In this document: one piece after another, positions 51,214 to 59,959 of the stretch
Position numbering within the stretch: the stretch's first letter is position 1
Layout of the letters: each line of letters begins with the position of its first letter
From: Steroidobacteraceae bacterium
Lineage (GTDB): Bacteria > Pseudomonadota > Gammaproteobacteria > Steroidobacterales > Steroidobacteraceae
DNA length: 64,000 nucleotides
Assembly (NCBI GenBank): GCA_027531255.1
Contig: JAPZRU010000011.1
Coordinates: 1-64,000, forward strand
Reading direction: 5' to 3'
The notes under the pieces: model-generated
The model's database searches: none
What the model saw: only the letters and a program-made list of their open reading frames with translations
Told to the model about the DNA's origin: nothing
Made by a program: the position numbers and the translations under genes

Positions 51214-51918
51214 TCAGTCGCCCCACGGGAACGTGGTCGCGACCGAGAACACGACGCGGCCCTCGTTGTTGAACACGTCCTCGGTGACGTCCTCGTCGTC
51301 GGTTGCGGTGTACTTCAGCGCCAGGTTGAAGTTGCCGAGCGTGTAACCGATGCCGAGCGAGTAGTCGAACACGTCGTCGCCGTTCACGTCGCTCCAGTAG
51401 TCGCCGTGGCTGTAGCCCGCGTGCGCGAGCAGCGAGAAGTTCTGCGGCAGCTCGAAGGTCGCGTTGATCTCGGTGTAGTAGGCGGACTCGCCCGACTCGT
51501 ACAGGTCGTCGGCGAACCACTGCTTGAGCGCGAACGGACCGGTGTTCAGGCCGACGAAGAACTCCGGGTACTCGCCGGTCGCGTCCGCGCCCGGGTAGAG
51601 GTAGTAGACGACGCCGGCCGTCCAGCTGGTGGTCTCGCTGATCTCGCCGGTGTAGTTCGCGTACAGGTCGACCTCGATGTCGGCCGAGTCGTCGACGCCT
51701 TCGAAGTCGACGTTGCTGGCCCACGCGCCGATGGCGAAGCCGTTGGAGAACGCGTAGTCCGCGCTGACCTGCAGCGCGGGATCCTTGGCGCTCTGGCTGT
51801 AGCCACGGAAGTCGTAGTCGTTGGTCGCGGTGACCGTGGACGAGAACTGCGCGTGCGCGAGACCCGAGGCCAGCAGCAGCGAGCCCGCCACCACGCCCTT
51901 GAGGTACTTGAACGTCAT
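51214..51918 (-). CDS. TorF-family putative porin
   Basis: The 234-residue outer-membrane protein has a signal peptide ending LAHAQ and a barrel opening FSSTVTATNDYDFRGYSQSAKDPALQVSADYAF, the usual start of the TorF (TIGR02001) family. Alternating aromatic strands continue to VFSVATTFPWGD. Loops are Asp/Glu-rich (VDFEGVDDSADIEVD, DDEDVTEDVFNNEG), which may favour cationic solutes. Placement next to the polyamine genes makes a role as their outer-membrane entry plausible, but that is inference. The ATG is preceded by GGAGAT. Confidence 0.87.
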   Translation of the reverse strand: MTFKYLKGVVAGSLLLASGLAHAQFSSTVTATNDYDFRGYSQSAKDPALQVSADYAFSNGFAIGAWASNVDFEGVDDSADIEVDLYANYTGEISETTSWTAGVVYYLYPGADATGEYPEFFVGLNTGPFALKQWFADDLYESGESAYYTEINATFELPQNFSLLAHAGYSHGDYWSDVNGDDVFDYSLGIGYTLGNFNLALKYTATDDEDVTEDVFNNEGRVVFSVATTFPWGD

Positions 51919-52263
51919 TCGGAAATCTCCTGTCCGGCTTGTAATTGCGACGGCCGCCGCGCGACTGCGCGGCGCCGATCGTGCCCCTTCGAACCCTGCG
52001 TGCGCCCGTGTTGCGTCGGCGCCTCGCCGAGTCCTTTGCAGGACCCGTGCCGGGACGCGCAGCGCGCGCCGCAGTCTCTAAGTCTCTGAAAAATAACATT
52101 CCTTGCGCCAACCGACGCACCGATATCGTGCGTGCGGACAGGCTCTGCACCGCGATGAGGCGTGCGGCGCGCGCGCCACGGGGGTGATCCGCACTTGCCA
52201 CGACGCCGCTGCACGGCGGCAGCCAGTAGCATCTCGTCGACTTCAGACGACGGACGCCCCCCC
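51919..52263. other. Intergenic region between porin and DUF6763 genes
   Basis: No protein is evident. It holds the divergent promoters. Visible structure includes the small inverted repeat GTCCT-TTGC-AGGAC (52031-52044), a tandem AGTCTCT at 52073 and 52081, and an AT-rich patch GAAAAATAACATT at 52087-52099, which is the most likely promoter region. Confidence 0.4.
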
Positions 52264-52617
52264 ATGGCGACCCACCCCGCTCCCGAGATCGGCCACTGGT
52301 ACGCTCACCGTGACCAGGGCCTCCTGTTCCAGGTCGTCGCGTTCGACGAGGACGAAGGCCTCGTCGAGATGCAGGACTTCGACGGCGGCCTCGACGAGGT
52401 CGACCTCGAGACCTGGTACGACATGCCGATCGACACCGCCGAGGCGCCCGAGGACTGGACGGGCGCCGTCGACGACGCCGACGCGCCCGAGGAGTTCGCG
52501 GCCGGCGGCGATGCCGGCAGCCGCGACTGGCGCGGCCCCGTCGACGACCTACCGGACGCGCCGCAGGACCTCGTCGAGTCGGAACCCGACGACGACGAGG
52601 ACTACGACCGCCGCTGA
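52264..52617 (+). CDS. Acidic DUF6763-like protein
   Basis: The 117-residue acidic protein opens IGHWYAHRDQGLLFQVVAFDEDEGLVEMQDFDGGLDEVDLETWYDMPIDTAEAPEDWTGAVDD, the pattern of the small DUF6763 proteins found in gammaproteobacteria. Their function is unknown. The first 60 residues look like a compact beta fold; the rest is Asp/Glu-rich and probably disordered, with the repeat-like DWTGAVDDADAPEE and DWRGPVDDLPDAPQD. It is 13 bp ahead of the next gene and probably co-transcribed. Confidence 0.78.
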   Translation: MATHPAPEIGHWYAHRDQGLLFQVVAFDEDEGLVEMQDFDGGLDEVDLETWYDMPIDTAEAPEDWTGAVDDADAPEEFAAGGDAGSRDWRGPVDDLPDAPQDLVESEPDDDEDYDRR

Positions 52618-52630
52618 GCCGGCTCGCCGC

Positions 52631-54289
52631 GTGGACTGGCGCGCGGCCCTGCTCGATCCCGCGGCCTACCCCGGGCCGCCCTCCCGCGTCGAACTGCGCG
52701 AGACCCACGCCTCGTGGATAGCGCTGGCCGGCGAGTTCGCCTGGAAACTGAAGCGGCCGGTCCGGTTCCCGTTCCTCGACTACTCCACGCCCGAACGCCG
52801 CCTCGCCGCCTGCGAGACCGAACTGCGCGTGAACTCGCGGTGGGCGCCGCAGCTGTATCTCGACCTGCAGGCCGCGGTGCCGCGCGGCGACGGCATCCGC
52901 TTCGTCGCGGCTGGCGCCGCGTCGCCCGGCACCGCACTCGAGTACGCGGTGCGGCTGCGGCGCTTCGCCGCCAGCGACGAACTGCCCGCGCTGCTCGAGC
53001 GCGGGGCCGTCGCTCCGGACGAACTCGCGGCGTTCGGCACCGCGCTCGCGGCCTGGCAGGCTGCGGGACCCGCGCCGCCCGACGGCTCGGACTACGGTCA
53101 CGCGACCGAGGCGCTTCGCGCCGCCCTCGACAACTTCGCGAGCCTGGCGAGCCGCGACGCTCGCGATGCCGGTGCCGATGCTGCCGCCGACGCTGACGCC
53201 GCCGACGCCGACGGCCGGGCGATGCGACGCCTGCGCGACTGGACCGTCGAACGCCACGCGGAACTCGCGCCGCTGCTCGAATCGCGCCGCGACGCGGGTC
53301 GCGTGCGCGAATGCCACGGCGACCTGCACGCGGCCAACGTCGTCCGGATCGACGGGCGACTGGTGCCGTTCGACGGCATCGACTTCGATCCCCGCCTCGC
53401 GTACGTCGACGTCGCGAACGACGCCGCCTTCCTGGCGATGGATCTCGAGCAGCGCGGCCACCCGGGACTCGCCCACGCGTTCCTGTCCGCCTGGCTCGAG
53501 GCCTCCGGAGACGCAGGCGCCCCGCGGGTGCTGCCGTGGTTCATCGCGTATCGCGCGCTGGTGCGTGCGAAGGTCGAAGACCTGCGCATCCGCGAGCTCA
53601 AGTCGCGGCTCGGGACGCGCTCGCCGACCGCCGCGGAGGCGCGGGCACTCCGTGCGGAGCTCGTGGCGACGGCGGCAGCCCGGCGCCGCCACGTCGCCGT
53701 GGCCGCGGCCCGACTCGACGGGCGTAGCGCCGCGCTCTACGTGACGGTCGGACTCTCGGGATCCGGCAAGAGCTGGCTGGCGGAACGGCTCGTCGCGACG
53801 CTGCCCGCGCTGCGCGCGCGGTCGGACGTCGAGCGCAAGCGACTGGCCGGACTCGCGCCGACCGCGGCGAGCGGCTCGTCACCCCGCGCGGGCCTGTATT
53901 CCGCGGACTGGACCGCGCGCACGTATGCGCGCCTGCGCGAGATTGCCGTAGCGTGGCTGGCGGCCCGCTACGACGTGATCGTGGACGCGACGGCGCTCGA
54001 CCCTCGGCAGCGGGCCGGCTTTGCCGCCGCGGCGCGGCAGGCGGGCGCGCGGCTCGCGTGGCTGCACTGCACCGCACCGACGGAGGTGCTGCGGGCGCGC
54101 GTCGCGTCGCGCCGCGGCGACGCCTCGGAAGCGACGCTCGAGGTGCTCGAGATCCAACTGCAGCACGGGCCGGCGCTCGACGCGGCGGAGCTTGCGCGCA
54201 CGGTGACCGTGGACACATCGCGCCCCATCGACGTCGCGGCGGTCGCCGCGGCCCTCAGATCGGCGGCAGCACCACCGGCCGCGTCGTAG
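52631..54289 (+). CDS. APH-like kinase domain fused to a P-loop ATP-binding domain
   Basis: The 552-residue protein combines an aminoglycoside phosphotransferase-like N-terminal half and a C-terminal AAA/zeta-toxin-like P-loop half. The first half has THASWIALAGEFAWKLKRPVRF, CHGDLHAANVV (catalytic loop) and PFDGIDFDPRLAYVDVAND (metal loop). The second has Walker A VTVGLSGSGKSW (about residue 372 on) and a distal DATALDPRQR. This fusion is a widespread conserved protein often labelled bifunctional aminoglycoside phosphotransferase/ATP-binding protein. Antibiotic resistance should not be assumed. A low-complexity Ala/Asp stretch interrupts the first half near residue 180. GTG at 52631 is the chosen start. 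Confidence 0.85.
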   Translation: MDWRAALLDPAAYPGPPSRVELRETHASWIALAGEFAWKLKRPVRFPFLDYSTPERRLAACETELRVNSRWAPQLYLDLQAAVPRGDGIRFVAAGAASPGTALEYAVRLRRFAASDELPALLERGAVAPDELAAFGTALAAWQAAGPAPPDGSDYGHATEALRAALDNFASLASRDARDAGADAAADADAADADGRAMRRLRDWTVERHAELAPLLESRRDAGRVRECHGDLHAANVVRIDGRLVPFDGIDFDPRLAYVDVANDAAFLAMDLEQRGHPGLAHAFLSAWLEASGDAGAPRVLPWFIAYRALVRAKVEDLRIRELKSRLGTRSPTAAEARALRAELVATAAARRRHVAVAAARLDGRSAALYVTVGLSGSGKSWLAERLVATLPALRARSDVERKRLAGLAPTAASGSSPRAGLYSADWTARTYARLREIAVAWLAARYDVIVDATALDPRQRAGFAAAARQAGARLAWLHCTAPTEVLRARVASRRGDASEATLEVLEIQLQHGPALDAAELARTVTVDTSRPIDVAAVAAALRSAAAPPAAS

Positions 54290-55229
54290 CGCGCTTCGGC
54301 ACCGGCGTCTTGAAGCCCTTCGGCTTCACGACCAGCACGTCGCACTTCAGGCCGTCGATCACGCGCTCCGCCGTGTGGCCGATGAAGAGGCGCTTCAGCG
54401 TCGAGCGCGACACCGCGCCCATCACGACCAGGTGCGCGTCCAGTTCCTCCGCCAGCTCCGGCAGTTCGTCGGCCGGCAGCCCGACCCGCAGGTGCGAGCG
54501 CCGCGGCCCCAGGCCGTAGCGTTCCGTCAGCCGGCCGAACGCCGCCTCGACTTCCTTCGCATGCTGCTGCGCGACCTCGACGGGCATCGGCACCGGCTCG
54601 ACGAGCATGCCGGCCGTGAACGGCGTGGCGAGCGTGTAGAAGTGCGCCGCGTGCAGCTTGCCGCCGAAGGCCTCGGCGAAGCTCTGGCCCGTGGACAGCA
54701 GCAGTTCGTCCAGATCCGCCGGCTTCGAGTGCGAGTGCATCGGGTCGACGGCCGCGAGGATGCGCGGGCGATCGTACGCGCGCGCGGTCTTCGCGAGCAG
54801 CACCGGGCACGGGCACAGGCGGATCAGCTGCCAGTCCGTGTTGCCGAGCACGAGCCGTGCCGCCGCGGCGTGACGGTGGCTGTCGACGATCACGAGGTCG
54901 ATACCCTCGCGCATCACCTCGCGCACGATGCTCTCGTGCACCGGGTAGTCCCACCGGCAGCGGACGTGCACGGGAATGCCCGCGTCGCGCAGCGGCTTGG
55001 CGAGCTTCTCGAGCTCCCGCTTGCGCGACACCACGGCGCGCTCGATGTCCTTCTGCAGCTGGTCCGGGCTGTAGAACTGCTCGCCTGCCACGTACGGGCT
55101 GTAGAGGCTGTGGAACAGCGTCACGGTGGCGCCGGTGCGCTTCGCGATGCCGGCGGCGCGCGCTACGGCGGGCGGGTTCTTCTGGCCGAGGTTCCCGACG
55201 GCGACGAGCAGGTGCTTGAATTCGAGCAT
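54255..55229 (-). CDS. Tandem universal stress protein (UspA family)
   Basis: The 324-residue product holds two Usp domains. The first spans about 1-150 (MLEFKHLLVAVGNLGQKN to LVLGNTDWQLIRLCPCPVLLAK). The second spans 155-310 (RPRILAAVDPMHSHSKPAD to LKRLFIGHTAERVIDGLKCDVLVVKPKGF). The GxxG-type ATP-binding pattern is partly kept in the second half (VMGAVSRSTLKRLFIGHTAERV). This resembles UspE. The 3' end overlaps the APH/ATPase gene by 35 bp on the opposite strand. Confidence 0.9.
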   Translation of the reverse strand: MLEFKHLLVAVGNLGQKNPPAVARAAGIAKRTGATVTLFHSLYSPYVAGEQFYSPDQLQKDIERAVVSRKRELEKLAKPLRDAGIPVHVRCRWDYPVHESIVREVMREGIDLVIVDSHRHAAAARLVLGNTDWQLIRLCPCPVLLAKTARAYDRPRILAAVDPMHSHSKPADLDELLLSTGQSFAEAFGGKLHAAHFYTLATPFTAGMLVEPVPMPVEVAQQHAKEVEAAFGRLTERYGLGPRRSHLRVGLPADELPELAEELDAHLVVMGAVSRSTLKRLFIGHTAERVIDGLKCDVLVVKPKGFKTPVPKRATTRPVVLPPI

Positions 55230-55356
55230 GGCGACCACTCCGCGACGGCGGACTCGCCCGAAATGGGCGCGCCCTGCCGGACGCTGCAAGCCTAGCGCGG
55301 CGGCCGACGCGCTGCATCGCGCCTTCGGCAGGATGTTGCGGGGTATACGTAACCGG

Positions 55357-57171
55357 CTACCAGCCGTCGTCCGGCATCGCGAGCGCGGTGTCGTCGAGCG
55401 AATCCAGCAACTCGAGCGTCGGGCCCACGCGCGGCAGTTCGTAGCGGAAGAAGTACCGCGCCGCCGCGCGCTTGCCGGCATGGAACGCGGCTTCGCCCGG
55501 CGTGGCCGGTCGCGCCGCGAGCGCGACGCGCGCCTGCTCGAGCCAGCGCCACGCGACGACCACCTGCCCGAGCGCGTCGAGGTACGGCGTCGCATTGGCG
55601 AGCGCCCGCTCAGGGCCCACGTCGCGAACCGCCGCGACCAGGCGTCGCGTGGTGGCGGCGAGTCGATCGAAGGTCCCGCCGAGCTGGCGCGCCAGCGGCG
55701 CAAGCTCCGGCTCGGCAGCGGCCGCCTGCACGGTCGACGCGATGCGCCGCCCGAGCGCGGCGAAGGCCGCGCCGCCGTCCTGCCGCACCTTGCGACCCAG
55801 CACGTCGAGCCCGTGGATGCCGAGCGTGCCCTCGTGGATCGCGTTCAGCCGGTTGTCGCGGTACAGGCGCTCGACGGGATAGTCGCGCGTGTAGCCGTAG
55901 CCGCCGTGCACCTGGATCGCGAGCTTGTTGGCCTCGAGGCAGTACTCCGACGGCCACGACTTCGCGACCGGCGTCAGCAGTTCGAGCAGACCCTCGTGCT
56001 CGCGCGCGGCGGCCGCGTCGCCGGCGTCGAGCGCGATGCGACGCTCGTCGACGAGTCGGGCGCAGTAGAGCACCAGCGACAGCGCGCCTTCGACCCAGGC
56101 CTTCTGCGCGAGCAGCATGCGCCGCACGTCGGCGTGCCGCAGGATCGGCACCGGTGCCGAGGCCGGGTCGCGCTCGCCGAGCGGCCGGCCCTGCGGACGG
56201 TGCCGCGCGTAGTCCAACGCCGCGACGTAGCCGGCGCAGCCGAGCGCCGTCGCGCACAGTCCGACGCCGATGCGGGCCTCGTTCATCATGTGGAACATGA
56301 TTCGCAGCCCGGCGTGCTCCTCGCCGACGAGCTCGCCGACACAGTCGCCCTGGTCGCCGAACGCGAGCACGGTGTTCACGGTGCCGCGCCAGCCCATCTT
56401 GTGGTTGAGACCGATGCAGCGCACGCCGTTGCGGGCCTGGGGATCCGGCGTGCCGTCGTCGCGCAGGCGGAACTTGGGCACCACGAACAGGGAGAGTCCC
56501 TTCACGCCGGGCGGACCGCCGGACACGCGCGCGAGCACGAGGTGCACGATGTTGTCGGCGAGCTCGTGCTCGCCGCCGGAGATCCACATCTTCGAGCCGG
56601 TCACGCGCCACGTGCCGTCGGGCGCGCGAACGGCGGCGGTGCGCACGTCCGCCAGCGACGAGCCCGCCTGCGGCTCCGACAGGCACATCGTGCCGAACCA
56701 GCGCCCGGCCACCATCGGGCGCACGTAGCGCTCCACCTGCGCGGGCGAGCCGTGTGCGGCCAGCAGGTTCGCGGCGCCGACCGTCAGCAGGGCGTAGCCG
56801 TAGAAGCCGACGTTGGCCGCGGCGAACACCGCGTTCGCCGCCTGCGCGACGCTCCAGGGCAGCTGCAGCCCGCCGAGGCTGGCGTCGAACGGCGCCGCGA
56901 AGTAGCCGGCGTCCGCCGCCGCGCGCAGGGCATCGCGGGTGGGCGCGGGCAGCCACACCTCGTGGCCCCGCAGCTGCGGCTCCTCGACGTCGGCGAGCGC
57001 GGCATGGGGCGCGAAGCGTTCGACCGCGAGCCGCCAAGCCCCGTCGAGGACCCCGTCGAAGGTCGCGCGGTCGTGGTCCGCGAAGCGCGGCGCGCCTGCC
57101 AGCGCGCCCGCATCGAGCACCTCGAACAGCTGGAAGTCGAGCTCGCGGCGCGAGGGCAGCAGCGCGCTCAC
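55357..57171 (-). CDS. Long acyl-CoA dehydrogenase (about 600 residues)
   Basis: The 604-residue flavoenzyme is of the long acyl-CoA dehydrogenase type with an extra C-terminal domain. Motifs include MCLSEPQAGSSLADVRTAAV, GSKMWISGGEHELADNIVHLVLARV, CIGLNHKMGWRGTVNTVLAFGD and YCLEANKLAIQVHGGYGYTRDYPVERLYRDNRLNAIHEGTLGIHGLDVLGRKV, where the Glu of IHEGT is the catalytic-base position. The rest, from about residue 470, is the helical extension seen in AcdA/DmdC-like members. The GTG at 57171 overlaps the stop of the truncated RidA gene (GTGA). Acyl chain preference is unknown. Confidence 0.92.
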   Translation of the reverse strand: MSALLPSRRELDFQLFEVLDAGALAGAPRFADHDRATFDGVLDGAWRLAVERFAPHAALADVEEPQLRGHEVWLPAPTRDALRAAADAGYFAAPFDASLGGLQLPWSVAQAANAVFAAANVGFYGYALLTVGAANLLAAHGSPAQVERYVRPMVAGRWFGTMCLSEPQAGSSLADVRTAAVRAPDGTWRVTGSKMWISGGEHELADNIVHLVLARVSGGPPGVKGLSLFVVPKFRLRDDGTPDPQARNGVRCIGLNHKMGWRGTVNTVLAFGDQGDCVGELVGEEHAGLRIMFHMMNEARIGVGLCATALGCAGYVAALDYARHRPQGRPLGERDPASAPVPILRHADVRRMLLAQKAWVEGALSLVLYCARLVDERRIALDAGDAAAAREHEGLLELLTPVAKSWPSEYCLEANKLAIQVHGGYGYTRDYPVERLYRDNRLNAIHEGTLGIHGLDVLGRKVRQDGGAAFAALGRRIASTVQAAAAEPELAPLARQLGGTFDRLAATTRRLVAAVRDVGPERALANATPYLDALGQVVVAWRWLEQARVALAARPATPGEAAFHAGKRAAARYFFRYELPRVGPTLELLDSLDDTALAMPDDGW

Positions 57172-57356
57172 GGCCGCGCCACCGTGCGCGCGGCGATCAC
57201 CTCGATCTCCACGAGAGTGCCCGGGATGGGCAGCGCCACCACCTGGACGGTGGTACGCGCGGGCACGTTCGGCTGCGCGGCGGCGGCCGGGGCGACCGTG
57301 GCCGAGACGCTGGCGACGAGAACGGCGAGGCACGAGGCACGGTGGTGCGGGGACAT
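57168..57356 (-). CDS. Truncated RidA-family protein behind a signal-like leader
   Basis: The 62-residue reading joins a hydrophobic signal-like start (residues 1-27, ending APAAAAQ) to PNVPARTTVQVVALPIPGTLVEIEVIAA, the last third of a RidA domain with its Arg and Glu active-site positions. The middle 80 or so residues, which form the trimer core, are missing. Either this is a small relic produced by an internal deletion of an exported RidA gene, or a translated leader coupled to the dehydrogenase by GTGA. A functional RidA trimer is unlikely. Confidence 0.5.
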   Translation of the reverse strand: MSPHHRASCLAVLVASVSATVAPAAAAQPNVPARTTVQVVALPIPGTLVEIEVIAARTVARP

Positions 57357-57535
57357 CGGGGTCTCCGGTGACGGGGCGCGGGCGCGGAACCCGGCGCGCA
57401 GGGTCTGCGTGCATTTGTAGCGGGCACGGGCGTCGAAGTGAAGCGGCCGGCCGCCGTCCCTGGCCCCCCCGAATGACTGCGGCCGGGCTTGCGTCTACGC
57501 TTGCGGCATCGGCACCTCACCCAGACCGGCCCCGA

Positions 57536-59851
57536 ATGCCTCCACGCCTGCACAACTCGATCCGCCACGCCCTGCTCGCCGCTGCCGTCGCGAGCCTCCT
57601 GCCCGCCTCGGCCACGCCCGCCGCCGAGGCCCCGGACGCGATCCCGGTACTCGAGGAGATCGTCGTGACGGCGCAGCGCCGCGTGGAGAACCTCCAGGAC
57701 GTGCCCGTGTCCGTGTCGGTGGTCGACGCGGGGGCTCTGCGGGCGGTCGGCGCCCGCGACCTGTCCGACGTCGCTTCGTTCGCACCGAACGTCTCCTTCG
57801 ACAACGTGATCACGCAGTCCGGCGCGAGCGCCTCGTCGATCTACATCCGGGGCATCGGGCAGAGCGACCTGCTGCAGACCACGGATCCCGGCGTCGGGCT
57901 GTTCGTGGACGGCGTCTACGTCGCCCGCGCGGTCGGCTCGCTGCTCGACGTCGCCGACGTCGAGCGCGTCGAGATCCTGCGCGGCCCGCAGGGAACGCTG
58001 TTCGGCCGCAACACCATCGGCGGCGCGATCAACGTGACGACGCGCGATCCGGGCACGGAGTTCGGCGGCGCCGCGCGCGTCACGGTCGGCAGCGACGACC
58101 GGCTCGAAGCCTTCGCGCGGCTCGACGCGCCCCTGTCGCCGACGCTGCGTTCCAAGCTGACGGTCGCGAGCTTCGACCAGGACGGCTACGTCGAGCGCCC
58201 GAACGTCGGCGATGCCCTCGGCAACCGCAACTCGCGAGCCGCACGCGCCCGGCTGCTGTGGTCGCCCGCCGAATCGCTGCGGGTCTCGTTCACCGCCGAC
58301 CTGACGCGCACCGACGAGAAGGGCGTGCCGGCGACGCTCGCGCGGGTCTTCCTCGCCTGCCCCGCGGGCGTCACCAACGCGATCGGTGGCTGCGACCGCA
58401 ACACCGCGCCGGGCTCCGCGCCCGGGCAGGCCTTCCTGTTCAACAACGTGCCGCCCGTGAACCGCGCGGCCGGCGGCGCCGGCGTCGGCGTCAGCCGCTA
58501 CGACTCGCGGTGGGTGTCCGGCGATCCGTACGTGAACCTCGGCACCGGCCCCGAGGTTTCGCGGCTCGACCTGTGGGGCGCGAGCCTCACGGTGGACTGG
58601 AAGCCCGGCTCGTTCGCGGTGCGCTCCATCAGCGCCTGGCGCACGTTCGACGCGTTCTTCGTGCGCGACACCGATTCATCGCCGTTCGCGATCGTCACGC
58701 CGAACTCCACCGTGGACCAGCGCCAGCTGTCGCAGGAGGTGCACGTCTACGGCACCACCGCGGACTCGCGGCTCGACTGGCTGGCCGGGCTCTACTGGCT
58801 CGACGAGCGGGCCGACGACGATTCCGACTTCGTGACCGCGTCGTTCGACGTGCAGAGCGGCGGACGCGACATCGACGCGCGCAGCGCCGCGGTCTTCGGC
58901 CAGGCCACGTGGCGGCTCGCACCCACGTTCGCGCTGACCGGCGGCGCGCGCTACACCGACGAGCACAAGACCTACACGCCGACGCAGTTCTTCCGCTCGA
59001 GCGTCACGGGCCAGCCGCCCGCCGGGCTCGTGATCGTGCCCTCGCGCCAGAACGCCGCCGACTTCGCGCAGGCCACGTGGCGCGCGGCCGCCGAGTTCAC
59101 GCCGCGCGACGAGGTGCTGCTGTACGCGGCGTGGTCCACCGGCTTCAAGAGCGGCGGCTTCGTGCAGCGCAACCAGGTGCCGCGCCAGTGGCTCGCGACC
59201 TTCGGGCCGGAAACGGTCGAGATGCTCGAAGTGGGCCTGAAGACGACGCTGGCGGAAGGTCGCGTGCGGCTCGCGGGCGCGGCGTTCGCCGGCGACTACG
59301 AGGACCTCCACATCCGGATCGTCGAGCCCGTGTCGTTCTCGCCGGTGACGGCGAACGCCGGCGACGCGCGGATCCGCGGTGGCGAGCTGGAGGTCGAGGC
59401 GCTGCTGCACGAGCAGCTGCGGCTCGCGGGTGGGCTCGGTTACCTGGATGCCGAGTACCGGCGGATCGCGCCCACCGTGCCGGACCTGACGCTGGCCTCG
59501 AAGCTCGTCGATTCGCCGGCGTGGTCCGCGAACGTCGGCCTCGTCGGCACGCTGCCGCTGGGTGCGACCGAACTCTCCGCGCGCGCGGACTGGGTGTACC
59601 GCGGCGAGACCTACAACGACGCCGAGAACACGCCGCAGCTGCGGCAACCGGCGGTCGGGCGGGTGGACGTCTCGGCGACGTGGCGCTGCACGGCCTGCGG
59701 CGACTACGCGTGGTCCGCCACGCTCGGCGTGCGCAACGCGACCGACGAGCGGTACATCGTGAGCGGCTACGCTCTGCCGCTGCAGGGACCGATCGGCGCG
59801 ACCTACGCACGGCCGCGCGAGTGGTTCCTGACGCTCGGGATCGAGCTCTGA
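57536..59851 (+). CDS. TonB-dependent receptor (FecA/pupB-like, Sphingomonad-type plug)
   Basis: The 771-residue protein has a signal peptide ending ATPAAE, a TonB box EEIVVTAQRRVENLQDVPVSVSV and a plug with IYIRGIGQSDLLQTTDPGVGLFVDGVYVARAVGSLLDVADVERVEILRGPQGTLFGRNTIGGAINVTT. The barrel ends PREWFLTLGIEL. The ENLQDVPVSVSV plug is typical of the large Sphingomonad/Caulobacter receptor class, often linked to plant or complex carbon compounds. Two Cys pairs occur (FLACPAGVTNAIGGCDRN and WRCTACGD). No transport operon adjoins it, so the ligand is unknown. Confidence 0.92.
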   Translation: MPPRLHNSIRHALLAAAVASLLPASATPAAEAPDAIPVLEEIVVTAQRRVENLQDVPVSVSVVDAGALRAVGARDLSDVASFAPNVSFDNVITQSGASASSIYIRGIGQSDLLQTTDPGVGLFVDGVYVARAVGSLLDVADVERVEILRGPQGTLFGRNTIGGAINVTTRDPGTEFGGAARVTVGSDDRLEAFARLDAPLSPTLRSKLTVASFDQDGYVERPNVGDALGNRNSRAARARLLWSPAESLRVSFTADLTRTDEKGVPATLARVFLACPAGVTNAIGGCDRNTAPGSAPGQAFLFNNVPPVNRAAGGAGVGVSRYDSRWVSGDPYVNLGTGPEVSRLDLWGASLTVDWKPGSFAVRSISAWRTFDAFFVRDTDSSPFAIVTPNSTVDQRQLSQEVHVYGTTADSRLDWLAGLYWLDERADDDSDFVTASFDVQSGGRDIDARSAAVFGQATWRLAPTFALTGGARYTDEHKTYTPTQFFRSSVTGQPPAGLVIVPSRQNAADFAQATWRAAAEFTPRDEVLLYAAWSTGFKSGGFVQRNQVPRQWLATFGPETVEMLEVGLKTTLAEGRVRLAGAAFAGDYEDLHIRIVEPVSFSPVTANAGDARIRGGELEVEALLHEQLRLAGGLGYLDAEYRRIAPTVPDLTLASKLVDSPAWSANVGLVGTLPLGATELSARADWVYRGETYNDAENTPQLRQPAVGRVDVSATWRCTACGDYAWSATLGVRNATDERYIVSGYALPLQGPIGATYARPREWFLTLGIEL

Positions 59852-59959
59852 GCAGACGGGTGGCGGCGCGGGGGCCGTCACCTTCGCACATCGGCACTGC
59901 AGCCGACCGCGCCGATCGAGGCGCCGGGCGCGGCGCGGAGCATGCGGCTCGCAGCCGAC

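Noticed and set aside
52631-54289. Aminoglycoside resistance gene
   Set aside because: The APH-like half is part of a common fused APH/P-loop housekeeping-type protein, so resistance is not supported by the fold alone.
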